Shown here: in pieces, positions 1-8,213 of the stretch | How positions within the stretch are numbered: the stretch's first letter is position 1 | How the letters are laid out: each line of letters opens with the position of its first letter | Assembly (NCBI GenBank): GCA_903852495.1 | Contig: CAINRC010000077.1 | Location: 1 to 33,133, forward strand | Length of the DNA: 33,133 bases | Source: an uncultured Geobacteraceae bacterium | GTDB taxonomy: Bacteria > Desulfobacterota > Desulfuromonadia > Geobacterales > Pseudopelobacteraceae | Reading direction: 5' to 3' | Translations under genes and position numbers: made by a program | The notes under the pieces: generated by a model | The model's input: the letters and a program-made list of their open reading frames with translations, nothing else | Database searches by the model: none | Told to the model about the DNA's origin: nothing

Positions 1-127
1 AAATAAACAATCTTTCTTCCGGGACAACAAAAACAAATGCCCGCCACAAAGGGACTCGCTTTCTAACATAAACAATTTCAAGCTGTCAAAAGAAAAATGG
101 AAAAAAAAGATAATAAAAACTACTGAT
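1..127. other. AT-rich non-coding stretch downstream of pyruvate kinase
   Basis: This stretch lies after the pyruvate kinase stop codon. It is AT-rich and, read on the minus strand, carries long T runs just past the stop. I could not find a convincing GC-rich hairpin in front of those runs, so I do not call a terminator. No coding frame is supported. Confidence 0.5.
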
Positions 128-1579
128 CTATTTATCCCCCTCGAATACCTCGTAAAAACCGTGTGTTCCGAGCTTATGGACTTTCATCAGATTTGTTGAG
201 CCGCGTGTCTCGATCGGGATTCCCATGGTAATGACAACTTGATCTCCATTATGGAGACCTGACGAAAGCAGTTTTCTCTCCACTTCATGGATCTGTTGGT
301 CGGTATTCTCCATTATTCCGACATCCGTAGTCTGTAATCCCCAGTAGATTGACAACCGACGACGGATGTCCACAGCGGCGGTAAACGCTATAATGGGCGT
401 TGACGGCCGGAAAGCCGAGATAAGAGCTGCGGTACTGCCGGACCGTGTGAATACCGCAATGGCCTTTGCCTTAAGTGTGGCAGCTGTCCGGCATGATGCT
501 TCTGCAACAGCCTGTGCTGTCGTTGTCACGGCCTGAAAACTGCCGTCAGCAACGTGCAGGCCAGCACTTTCCACATCTTTAGCAATACGCACCATAGTCT
601 CGACTGATTCGATTGGAAAATCACCCGAAGCTGTTTCTGCAGAGAGCATGATTGCATCGGTACCGTCTATAATTGCATTGGCCACATCGGACGTTTCTGC
701 TCTGGTGGGTCGCGGATTTCTTATCATGGAGTCCAGCATCTGCGTTGCCGTGATAACCGGCTTGCCCGCCTTGTTACACGCCTGGATAATTTTTTTCTGA
801 TAGATCGGCACTTTCTCCGGCTCTATCTCCACACCCAGGTCACCTCGCGCAACCATAACCGCGTCGGTAACCTGCAGGATCTTTTTAAAATTGCGCAGCG
901 CTTCGGGTTTTTCAATTTTAGCAATTACCGGAGTATCCTTCCCTCTGGCTGAAATGATACTTTTTATCTCTTCAATATCCTCTGCAGTACGTACAAATGA
1001 CAGCGCAATGAAATCAACGCCGGCGTCAAGGGCAAAATCAAGGTCGATCAGGTCCTTTTCAGTGAGGCACGGGGCCGAAACATTTACGCCCGGAAGGTTA
1101 ATTCCCTTGTTGTTTTTAAGCAGCCCGCCAGCCACAACCACACAGTTGACCCGTTCACCATCCAGCGCAGTAACCTTCAGCTCAAGAAGGCCGTCATCCA
1201 GCAAAATCCGGGAACCGGGAACAACATCATGGGGCAGCGACTTATAAATAGTCGGAATGATTCCATTGCTGCCGAGAACATTGTCGGTGGTAATTACCAC
1301 CTCCTGCCCTTTAGTCAGCTGCATTCCGTCACCGGCCATCTTGCCGGTACGGATTTTCGGCCCCTGGAGATCGCCCAGAATACCGGCCTGGCGGCCAAGC
1401 TTATCCGACACGCGCCGTATAATTTTAATCAGCTCAAGCTTTTGCGAGTTTTCACCATGAGAAAAGTTCAGCCGGAAAATATCAACGCCAGCCTGCATTA
1501 ACTTTTGTATCATCTCCGGTGACGAACTGACGGGACCAACCGTTGCTACAATTTTGGTTTTACGAACCTGTTTTGGCAT
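128..1579 (-). CDS. pyk: Pyruvate kinase
   Basis: Converts phosphoenolpyruvate and ADP to pyruvate and ATP in the cytoplasm, the last step of glycolysis. The 483-residue protein has the usual family length. It opens with KTKIVATVGPVSSS and keeps the RLNFSHG segment, the catalytic-lysine region around VIAKIEKPEALRN, the metal-binding segment ARGDLGVEIE, and the signature ITATQMLDSMIRNPRPTRAE followed by DGTDAIMLSAETA. The last third is the regulatory C domain. A GAGGGG ribosome binding site precedes the ATG at 1579. It lies 48 bases after lpdA on the same strand with no visible terminator between them, so it probably closes a sucB-lpdA-pyk transcript. That would link a glycolytic enzyme with TCA-cycle subunits. 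Confidence 0.97.
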   Translation of the reverse strand: MPKQVRKTKIVATVGPVSSSPEMIQKLMQAGVDIFRLNFSHGENSQKLELIKIIRRVSDKLGRQAGILGDLQGPKIRTGKMAGDGMQLTKGQEVVITTDNVLGSNGIIPTIYKSLPHDVVPGSRILLDDGLLELKVTALDGERVNCVVVAGGLLKNNKGINLPGVNVSAPCLTEKDLIDLDFALDAGVDFIALSFVRTAEDIEEIKSIISARGKDTPVIAKIEKPEALRNFKKILQVTDAVMVARGDLGVEIEPEKVPIYQKKIIQACNKAGKPVITATQMLDSMIRNPRPTRAETSDVANAIIDGTDAIMLSAETASGDFPIESVETMVRIAKDVESAGLHVADGSFQAVTTTAQAVAEASCRTAATLKAKAIAVFTRSGSTAALISAFRPSTPIIAFTAAVDIRRRLSIYWGLQTTDVGIMENTDQQIHEVERKLLSSGLHNGDQVVITMGIPIETRGSTNLMKVHKLGTHGFYEVFEGDK

Positions 1580-1627
1580 GAATTACCCCTCTTTTATAGT
1601 GTTCCTTATTTGTATGTGATGAAATAC

Positions 1628-3094
1628 TCAGGCGTGAATCGCCTCTTTATGAACATCCAGTGCCGCTTCCCTTATCGCTTCCGACAAGGTTGGGTGAGCG
1701 TGGCAGGTCAGGGCGATATCCCGGGCCGTGCCGCAAAAACTCATCACCGCAGCAGCCTCTGCAATCAGGTCAGACGCCCGTGGCCCAATAATATGCACAC
1801 CAAGTATCAAATCACTATCCTGGTGGGCAAGTATCTTGACGAATCCTTCCGTCTCATCCATGCAGCGTGCCCGACCGAGGGCGGCGAAATTAAAGCGCCC
1901 GGAACGGTAAGGGACGCCGTCAGCCTTCAGCTGCTCCTCCGTCCTACCGACTCCGGATGCTTCCGGCCAGGTATAGACGACTCCCGGAATTAGCTCATAA
2001 TCAACACTGGCCGTCATGCCGGCCATCTTCTCGATACAAACGACCGCTTCCTCGGACGCCTTGTGCGCCAGCATCGGACCGGGCACCAGATCACCAATGG
2101 CAAAGACCCCCGGCAGCGATGTTTGATACGATTCATCGACAACAATTCGCCCCGACTCGTTAAGTGCAATACCGAGCGCATCCAGGCCGAGAGCAGCTGT
2201 CTGCGGCCGCCTCCCGACTGATACCAGCAACTTATCGCAATCGATTTCCTCGCTACCGGTGCCGGAGTTGAACTGGACAATCGCCTTGGCACCGAGCCGT
2301 CTCAGGCCGGTAATACGCGTACCCATTTTGAACTGAATACCCTGCTTGCGCAGTGATCGATACAGCGTTTCTGCGGCCTGACGATCCATATTCGGCAGAA
2401 TCTGCGGCAGCATTTCCATCACCGTCACCTGTGCCCCCAGGCGCCGCCAGACGGAACCAAGTTCAAGCCCGATAAAACCGCCGCCGGCCACCACCAGATG
2501 TTCCGGAACCTGGTCGAAGGCGAGCGCATCACGCGCAGAGACAACAGTCTGACCATCAAACGGGATACCCGGTAACGGAGTTGCTTCACTGCCGGTCGCT
2601 AGAAGCACCTTGGGGGCGGCAAGGAGAACGGTGGTTTCCGGAGCAGGCTCCAGGAGGCTCTGCTGATCGCCTGACGCAGAGGGGGGGAGCGCCAGCTCTA
2701 CCAGCACCTGGTGCTGTCCGTCTGCAGTGGTCCCCTTAAGCAGTGCAGTCCCGTGGAACCGCTCGACTTTGTTTTTCTTGAGAAGAAAGGAGATACCGTC
2801 AGTCAACTTCTTGACCACATCATCCTTGCGCAGCATCATGGCCGCCAGATCAAGGCGCGGAGAATCAATAGCGATGCCATGCATGGCAAACTTGTCCCGT
2901 GCCACAGCAAAATACTCGCTGGAATCAAGCAGCGCCTTACTGGGGATACACCCTTCGTTAAGACAGACCCCGCCCGGCGTGGCACGTTTTTCGACCACCG
3001 CAACCTTCATACCGAGTTGGGATGCACGAATTGCCGCCACGTAGCCGCCCGGTCCGGCACCAATAACGATTAGGTCATATATCTGCTCTGACAT
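1628..3094 (-). CDS. lpdA: Dihydrolipoyl dehydrogenase (E3)
   Basis: FAD- and NAD-dependent E3 component that reoxidises the lipoyl arms of 2-oxo acid dehydrogenase complexes, here most likely the 2-oxoglutarate complex because sucB lies directly upstream. The protein is 488 residues. It has an FAD-binding GAGPGGYVAA near the N terminus, the redox-active disulfide in GGVCLNEGCIPSK (C44 and C49), an NAD-binding GGGFIGLELG in the middle, and the C-terminal HAHPTLSE active-site His/Glu (H467, E472). The reading frame stays open upstream to 3199, but GGAGGT sits correctly before the ATG at 3094 and homology begins there, so I use the inner start. A Pro/Ser-rich stretch of about 20 residues before VLLATGSEATPLPG looks like an insertion relative to common LpdA proteins. 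Confidence 0.96.
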   Translation of the reverse strand: MSEQIYDLIVIGAGPGGYVAAIRASQLGMKVAVVEKRATPGGVCLNEGCIPSKALLDSSEYFAVARDKFAMHGIAIDSPRLDLAAMMLRKDDVVKKLTDGISFLLKKNKVERFHGTALLKGTTADGQHQVLVELALPPSASGDQQSLLEPAPETTVLLAAPKVLLATGSEATPLPGIPFDGQTVVSARDALAFDQVPEHLVVAGGGFIGLELGSVWRRLGAQVTVMEMLPQILPNMDRQAAETLYRSLRKQGIQFKMGTRITGLRRLGAKAIVQFNSGTGSEEIDCDKLLVSVGRRPQTAALGLDALGIALNESGRIVVDESYQTSLPGVFAIGDLVPGPMLAHKASEEAVVCIEKMAGMTASVDYELIPGVVYTWPEASGVGRTEEQLKADGVPYRSGRFNFAALGRARCMDETEGFVKILAHQDSDLILGVHIIGPRASDLIAEAAAVMSFCGTARDIALTCHAHPTLSEAIREAALDVHKEAIHA

Positions 3095-3164
3095 TTCTGG
3101 AAACCTCCGGAATAGTGTAATGCGAATTTTGCAGACCCGGTATCTCTGAACCCATAAAAGCCAC

Positions 3165-4421
3165 TCACCCTTCCAGCAGCAGTTCTTCCGGTTCTTCAAT
3201 ATACTCTTTGATCTTTTTCAAAAACCGGACCGCCTCACGACCGTCGATGATACGATGGTCATAGGAAAGGGCAAGATACATCATCGGCCGGATTACTACC
3301 AGACCGTCGCGCACCACCGGGCGGTCCTGAATGGCGTGCATTCCCAGCACGGCGCTCTGGGGCGGGTTAAGGATCGGTGTGGAAAGCATTGACCCGTACA
3401 CGCCGCCGTTACTGATGGTGAACGTCCCCCCCTCCAGATCTGATACAGCAAGACCGTTGTGTTTGATCTTCTCGGTAAACGTCGAAATAGCGCCATCAAT
3501 CTCATACAGCTTCAACTGGTCTGCATTCCGTAAGACCGGAACAACCAATCCCTTATCACTGCCGACAGCAACTCCGATATCAAAATAATTGTGGTAGACG
3601 ATATCAGCGCCATCAATACTGGCATTAACCAGCGGGAACTCCTTGAGAGCCTCGACGCTCGCCCGGACAAAAAACGGCATAAATCCGAGGGGAGCGCCGT
3701 GGCGCTGGATAAAATGATCTCGATACCTGCTGCGGAGTTCCTTGACATGGGTCAGATCCGCCTCGTTGAAGGTGGTCAACATGGCGGTCTGCTGGCGGGC
3801 AGCCACAAGGCGTTCGGCAACCCGCTTTCGCAGAGGCGACATGGGACGACGCTCTTCACGGCCGGTGACATAAGGGGGTGGTTCTTCCGTCCGGACCGAA
3901 AGCTTCTCAATGGGTGATGGCGTAACAGGCGGCTCAGGTGACAGGGATATACCGGCGGCCGGTTCCTCTACAGCAGCAGGACGTGACACCGGCGGCAGTT
4001 TTGACCGGTCCCGCAGATGGACGAGCAGATCATCCTGTGTGAGGCGTCCCCCCTTACCGCTCCCCGTGATTTCATCCGGAGAGATGTGCTGCTCAAGCAT
4101 TTCACGCCGGAGCGATGGTGAAGAGGGCGATGCAGCAGGCCGCTTCACCGGATGCACCTCAGGATTCTCGACTGGCGCGTCGCCAGTGGCGGCGGCTTCG
4201 TCAATAACACCGATCACCGTGCCGACCGCCACCGTTGTACCTGCGACCACGGAGATGGACAACCGGCCTGAGGCATCGGCAGTAAGATCAAGCGTGATCT
4301 TGTCGGTTTCGATCTCGCAGACCGGTTCATCCCGGATCACAGCATCGCCGTTATTTTTGAACCACTTTGCCAATAGTGCTTCGCGTACCGACTCACCGAC
4401 TTCAGGAATTCTTATTTCCAT
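3165..4421 (-). CDS. sucB: 2-oxoglutarate dehydrogenase E2, dihydrolipoyl succinyltransferase
   Basis: E2 core of the 2-oxoglutarate dehydrogenase complex; it transfers succinyl groups from the lipoyl arm to CoA. The 418-residue protein has an N-terminal lipoyl domain (residues 1-75) with the lipoylated lysine in [10 protein letters not shown] (K41), an E3-binding domain at about 101-136, a Pro-rich linker, and the acyltransferase domain. The catalytic motif is [12 protein letters not shown] (H389, D393). The [17 protein letters not shown] region is more like succinyltransferases than acetyltransferases. The frame is open to 4520, but homology begins at [12 protein letters not shown] and GGAGCGAG precedes the ATG at 4421. 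No sucA gene is in the window. lpdA follows 70 bases downstream. Confidence 0.94.
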   Translation of the reverse strand: MEIRIPEVGESVREALLAKWFKNNGDAVIRDEPVCEIETDKITLDLTADASGRLSISVVAGTTVAVGTVIGVIDEAAATGDAPVENPEVHPVKRPAASPSSPSLRREMLEQHISPDEITGSGKGGRLTQDDLLVHLRDRSKLPPVSRPAAVEEPAAGISLSPEPPVTPSPIEKLSVRTEEPPPYVTGREERRPMSPLRKRVAERLVAARQQTAMLTTFNEADLTHVKELRSRYRDHFIQRHGAPLGFMPFFVRASVEALKEFPLVNASIDGADIVYHNYFDIGVAVGSDKGLVVPVLRNADQLKLYEIDGAISTFTEKIKHNGLAVSDLEGGTFTISNGGVYGSMLSTPILNPPQSAVLGMHAIQDRPVVRDGLVVIRPMMYLALSYDHRIIDGREAVRFLKKIKEYIEEPEELLLEG

Positions 4422-4466
4422 GGCTCGCTCCATTTCATGCGGCTGAACTGAAATCATCCCACACAT

Positions 4467-4487
4467 CGGGGGGAGTGCTGCCCCCCG
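4467..4487. repeat. GC-only inverted repeat before sucB
   Basis: A perfect 7-bp inverted repeat, CGGGGGG and CCCCCCG, with a 7-base loop. It lies between the nifS terminator and the sucB start. It has no T tract on either side, so it is not a standard terminator. It could be a second stop, a transcript-processing or stability element, or chance. Confidence 0.5.
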
Positions 4488-4497
4488 GTTCTCCCGC

Positions 4498-4531
4498 AAA
4501 AACAAAGGCGGCCCACACAATGGCCGCCTTT
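4498..4531 (-). terminator. Intrinsic terminator after nifS
   Basis: A perfect 10-bp stem, AAAGGCGGCC pairing with GGCCGCCTTT around an 8-base loop. Read on the minus strand it is followed by GTTTTTG. It lies about 20 bases past the nifS stop codon and should separate the Fe-S assembly genes from sucB. Confidence 0.85.
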
Positions 4532-4553
4532 GAAGAACTCAAAAAACAAGGTA

Positions 4554-5729
4554 CTACGCCTGACCTTTCAGATGTTCCCTGCCAAATGGGGACATCTGCC
4601 GCAGACGGGCAATAATCGGCGGCATCTCACGAATTACAGTGTCCACCTCTGCATCGGTTGTGAAGCGTGACAGCGAAAAGCGGATCGACCCGTGGGCACA
4701 GGTGAACGGCACCCCCATGGCACGCAGAACGTGGGACGGTTCGAGAGAGCCTGAGGTACAGGCGCTTCCCGATGAAGCACAGATTCCGAACTCCGACAGG
4801 AGCAGCAGTATGGCCTCCCCCTCCACAAACTCAAATGCTATTGAGGTTGTGTTCGGCAAACGCTCGGCACCGCCGCCATTGATACGGGCATGGGGGATCG
4901 CCGCCATAAGAGTGTCCTGCAGGCGGTCACGCAGCGCCTTAACACCGGTATTCTCTGCCTCCATGTGCTGAGCAGCCAACTGGCAGGCCTTGCCCAGCGC
5001 GATGATCGCAGCGGCGTTCTCGGTGCCGGCCCGACGGCTTTTTTCCTGATGCCCTCCGACCAGAAATGGGCGGAACGGCGTGCCCCGTCTCAGATACAGC
5101 ACACCGATCCCCTTGGGGGCATGCAGTTTGTGGCCGGAAAGGGAAAGCATATCTATACTTGAGGCGGCCATGTTGATCGGAATTTTACCGATGGCCTGAA
5201 CAGCATCGCTATGAAAAAGAGCGCCCTTTGATTTTGCCAGGGCGGCAGCTTCCTCAACCGGAAAAATAACACCGGTCTCGTTGTTGGCCCACATCAGCGA
5301 AACAATTGCCGTATCCGTATCAACAGCGGCTCTCAATTCGTTCATATCCAGACGACCGGCTCCATCAACACCGATTTCCGTTACCCGGTACCCCTTCTGG
5401 GTCAGGTTACGACACTGGGTCAACACAGCCGGATGTTCAACGCGGGATGTTATGATGTGGCGACGCTCCGGAAAAACCTCCAGCGCCGAACGGATAGCGG
5501 CATTGTCGCTCTCCGTGCCGCAGGCGGTAAAAATGATTTCATCCGGTAACGCACCCAGCAGATCTGCTACGCGAACCCGCGCTTCATTTACCTTGCTCTG
5601 TACCTGGCCGCCAAAAAAATGCATCGAGCTCGGATTGCCGTACAGTTCACAAAAATAGGGACGCATCTCCTCAAATACCGCTTCATCGACCTTGGTTGTC
5701 GCATTGTTATCGAGATAGATCTCTGTCAT
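4554..5729 (-). CDS. nifS: Cysteine desulfurase NifS
   Basis: PLP-dependent enzyme that takes sulfur from L-cysteine as a persulfide and gives it to the NifU scaffold for Fe-S cluster assembly. The 391-residue protein begins with MTEIYLDNNATT. It keeps the PLP-ring His in RVEHP (H99), HSDAVQAIGK, the Schiff-base lysine in SLSGHKLHAPKG (K201), RAGTENAA, and the persulfide cysteine in SSGSACTSGSLEPSHVL (C324). Loop length and the partner gene favour the NifS/IscS group over SufS. Its start overlaps the nifU stop in an ATGA, so the two are translationally coupled. No nitrogenase genes are visible here, so it may serve general as well as nitrogenase cluster assembly. The cluster-rich Ehr complex in this window is one possible client. 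Confidence 0.95.
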   Translation of the reverse strand: MTEIYLDNNATTKVDEAVFEEMRPYFCELYGNPSSMHFFGGQVQSKVNEARVRVADLLGALPDEIIFTACGTESDNAAIRSALEVFPERRHIITSRVEHPAVLTQCRNLTQKGYRVTEIGVDGAGRLDMNELRAAVDTDTAIVSLMWANNETGVIFPVEEAAALAKSKGALFHSDAVQAIGKIPINMAASSIDMLSLSGHKLHAPKGIGVLYLRRGTPFRPFLVGGHQEKSRRAGTENAAAIIALGKACQLAAQHMEAENTGVKALRDRLQDTLMAAIPHARINGGGAERLPNTTSIAFEFVEGEAILLLLSEFGICASSGSACTSGSLEPSHVLRAMGVPFTCAHGSIRFSLSRFTTDAEVDTVIREMPPIIARLRQMSPFGREHLKGQA

Positions 5730-6598
5730 GCGAAAACCTCCTCAACAACAATATCCTCTGCCACCAGGTCACGCAGTTTGGCTTCCACCATACGGGCGGT
5801 ATTGCCGGACGAAGCGCAGCCGGCACAGGCCTTGCGGAACGCCACCTGCACCTTGGTACCGTCGATATCAATCAACTCCAGATCGCCGCCGTCAGCCCAC
5901 AACAGCGGCCTGATGTCCCGTTCAAGCACTTCCTGAATCAACTGCATCTTTTTCATATTGGAAAGTTTTTCCGGACGAACACGTGGCTGGGCTGCCGCTT
6001 CGCCCAGCACCTGCGCGATCAGATCCTTGATTTTGGGTATGCAGCCGCCACAGGCTCCGCCGGCTTTGGTAAAGTTTGTCACCTGCTCCGAAGTTGTCAA
6101 CCGGTTGGTCTCAATCACTTTTTTGAGGAACGTATCCGTGATGCCGAAACATTTGCAAACGATCTCCCCTTCATAGTCAGGGTACGCATGGCCATGGTCA
6201 TGTTCACTGTCATGCTCCGGGATATCCATGCCGCGATACTTGAAAATGGCAACTTCAAGCGCCTCCTGCCCCATGACGGAACAGTGCATTTTTTCTTCCG
6301 GCAGCCCCCCGAGAAAATCGGCAATATCCTGGTTACTGACTGCCAGCGCTTCATCGAGTGTTTTCCCTTTAACCATCTCCGTCAATGCCGAAGAAGATGC
6401 AATAGCACTGGCGCAGCCGAACGTCTGAAACTTGGCATCGACAATTTTATCCTTGTTCTCGTCCAGCTTGAGGTACAGCTTGAGTGCGTCGCCGCAGGCC
6501 AGACTGCCGACCTCGCCAATCGCATCGGCATCAGGTATATCCCCCACATTACGAGGGTTCAGAAAATGGTCCTTAACTATTGGTGTATAATCCCACAT
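5726..6598 (-). CDS. nifU: Fe-S cluster scaffold NifU, three-domain form
   Basis: Scaffold on which Fe-S clusters are built before transfer to target proteins. All three classic domains are present in 290 residues. An IscU-like N-terminal domain carries C35, C62 and C106. A central ferredoxin-like [2Fe-2S] domain has CKC (C148, C150) and CGGC (C183, C186). A C-terminal Nfu domain has CAGC (C258, C261). A His/Asp-rich linker (about 129-141) joins the first two. AAGGAG precedes the ATG at 6598. nifS follows with an ATGA overlap. The phosphohexomutase gene ends upstream across a gap shorter than 35 bases, so nifUS may depend on the promoter of that gene. No iscR-type regulator is adjacent. Confidence 0.96.
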   Translation of the reverse strand: MWDYTPIVKDHFLNPRNVGDIPDADAIGEVGSLACGDALKLYLKLDENKDKIVDAKFQTFGCASAIASSSALTEMVKGKTLDEALAVSNQDIADFLGGLPEEKMHCSVMGQEALEVAIFKYRGMDIPEHDSEHDHGHAYPDYEGEIVCKCFGITDTFLKKVIETNRLTTSEQVTNFTKAGGACGGCIPKIKDLIAQVLGEAAAQPRVRPEKLSNMKKMQLIQEVLERDIRPLLWADGGDLELIDIDGTKVQVAFRKACAGCASSGNTARMVEAKLRDLVAEDIVVEEVFA

Positions 6599-6630
6599 GG
6601 TGTTGCTCCTTCTGAAATGTGTAGTTAACT

Positions 6631-8049
6631 TTAGCTGAGTATAAATTTCCGGCCGGCAGCCATTACTTCAGCAAGCCGGGCATCGTTACCCGCCTCACCG
6701 TACAGCCGCACAACCGGTTCTGTGCCCGACTTACGGAACAGCATCCAGCTTCCGTCTTCGAGCAGCAACTTGGTGCCGTCGATTCTGATAATATCTTTCA
6801 CTTTCGTTCCGGCAATCTCGGCGGGAACGGCACTGATCTTGTTTTTGTAGGCAATTTCCAACTCCGGCGACAGCTTGAGATTATCGCGCCGGGTGACAAA
6901 ACGCCCGACCTCACCATACAACCGCTCCAGCAGCTCCCGGACACTTTTACCTTCACGGGCAACCATCTCCGCCACCAGGAAGCAGGCAAGGATGCCGTCC
7001 TTCTCAGGAACGTGCCCCTTAATGGTCAGGCCGGCACTTTCTTCTCCGCCGATAACCAGCTTGTCCTGGCAGATCAGCTCGCCGATATATTTGAAGCCGA
7101 CCGGCGTTTCGTACACCGGCACACCATGCTTCTTTGCCACGGCGTCAATCAGGTGGGATGTGGCGACGCTGCGTGCCACGCCCCCCTCCAGTTTACGTAC
7201 CCGGATCAGATAATCCAGCAGCAGGGCGATGATATAGTTCGGCTCAATGTAACTGCCGTCGGCATCAAGAATGCCGAAACGGTCGGCATCGCCATCCGTG
7301 GCGAGACCAAGGCGGATATCCGGGTCGTTTTTAACCAGGGAGATAAAATCCGGAATGTGCGCCTCTGACGGCTCGGGAGGCTGGCCGCCAAAATAGGGAT
7401 CAAGGTGATCATTTATAATAGTATAGGGGATAGAACGGGAACGGAGCGGTTCGTCCAGATAACCACGTGCGGTGCCGTACAGCGGGTTGAGCGCCACCCT
7501 CCCCAGACGGCGAATCACGTCAAAGTCGATCTTGTTTTCAAGGTCGGCCAGATACGTGCCCCGGGGATCGATTCCTTCAATCAGGCCGCTTTTTTTTGCA
7601 TCATCAAGAGTGGGGTAGGAGTAGCAGACGGTGCCTATAGTCGCGTTGGCGCGCCGCTCGATTTCACCGGTAGTTTCCGGAAGTGCCGGGCCGCCCCACG
7701 AAGGTGAAAACTTGACGCCGTTGTATTCCGGGGGGTTATGGCTGGCGGTGAAGTTGATGCCGCCGGCGGCCCCGCGCCGTAAAATTTCGAATGAGATAAC
7801 CGGAGTGGGGGTGTCACGTGTGCAGAGATACGCTTTTATGCCGGCGCCGGCCAAAACGCGGGCGGAAGCCTCAACAAAACGCTGCCCCATGAAGCGGGTG
7901 TCGCAGCCGATCACAACCCCCTTGTCCTGCTCGCCGGAAGCTTTAATGGTATCGGCAATGGCTTGTACCACCACTTTGACGTTCTCAAAGGTAAAATCTT
8001 CGCAGAGAATTCCTCGCCAGCCTGACGTTCCAAAGGTTACCTGTGACAT
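6631..8049 (-). CDS. Phosphoglucomutase/phosphomannomutase family protein
   Basis: Alpha-D-phosphohexomutase that interconverts sugar 1- and 6-phosphates, most likely glucose or mannose phosphates; substrate cannot be fixed from sequence. The 472-residue protein starts with the family-typical FGTSGWRG. The phosphorylated serine is in TASHNPPEYNG (S103). The metal-binding loop is DGDADRFGI (D252, D254, D256). The sugar-binding loop is GGEESAG, and the phosphate-binding loop near the C terminus is FRKSGTEPVVRLYGEA. The frame is open to 8103, but GGGAGGGG precedes the ATG at 8049 and homology begins there. It is the first gene of a probable mutase-nifU-nifS transcript, an unusual combination that may simply share a promoter. 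Confidence 0.93.
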   Translation of the reverse strand: MSQVTFGTSGWRGILCEDFTFENVKVVVQAIADTIKASGEQDKGVVIGCDTRFMGQRFVEASARVLAGAGIKAYLCTRDTPTPVISFEILRRGAAGGINFTASHNPPEYNGVKFSPSWGGPALPETTGEIERRANATIGTVCYSYPTLDDAKKSGLIEGIDPRGTYLADLENKIDFDVIRRLGRVALNPLYGTARGYLDEPLRSRSIPYTIINDHLDPYFGGQPPEPSEAHIPDFISLVKNDPDIRLGLATDGDADRFGILDADGSYIEPNYIIALLLDYLIRVRKLEGGVARSVATSHLIDAVAKKHGVPVYETPVGFKYIGELICQDKLVIGGEESAGLTIKGHVPEKDGILACFLVAEMVAREGKSVRELLERLYGEVGRFVTRRDNLKLSPELEIAYKNKISAVPAEIAGTKVKDIIRIDGTKLLLEDGSWMLFRKSGTEPVVRLYGEAGNDARLAEVMAAGRKFILS

Positions 8050-8091
8050 TGCACCCCTCCCGGGAATAAATAGGACATCTTTTGTCGTGTT

Positions 8092-8120
8092 AGAATAGTA
8101 CACCTAAAACCAAGATGCAA
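8092..8120 (-). promoter_or_regulatory. Candidate sigma70 promoter for phosphohexomutase-nifUS
   Basis: Read on the minus strand: TTGCAT, a 17-base spacer, then TATTCT, about 40 bases upstream of the mutase start. The hexamers match consensus at 4 of 6 positions each. TTGTTT with TACTAT at 18-base spacing is an overlapping alternative. Confidence 0.4.
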
Positions 8121-8213
8121 ACAAAATTGAGTATGGCGGAATCAGGTGGTGAAGTGGATATTAAAGAGGCTCTTGCAAAAGACTCTAAAGACTACTGTAC
8201 TTTGCGGATTTAA

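Noticed and set aside
3095-3199. N-terminal extension of LpdA
   Set aside because: The extension overlaps the end of sucB, has no homology, and a good ribosome binding site sits before the inner ATG at 3094.
5696-6628. A 310-codon open frame on the plus strand
   Set aside because: It is fully antisense to nifU, whose three domains and cysteine motifs are intact; the antisense product shows no family features.
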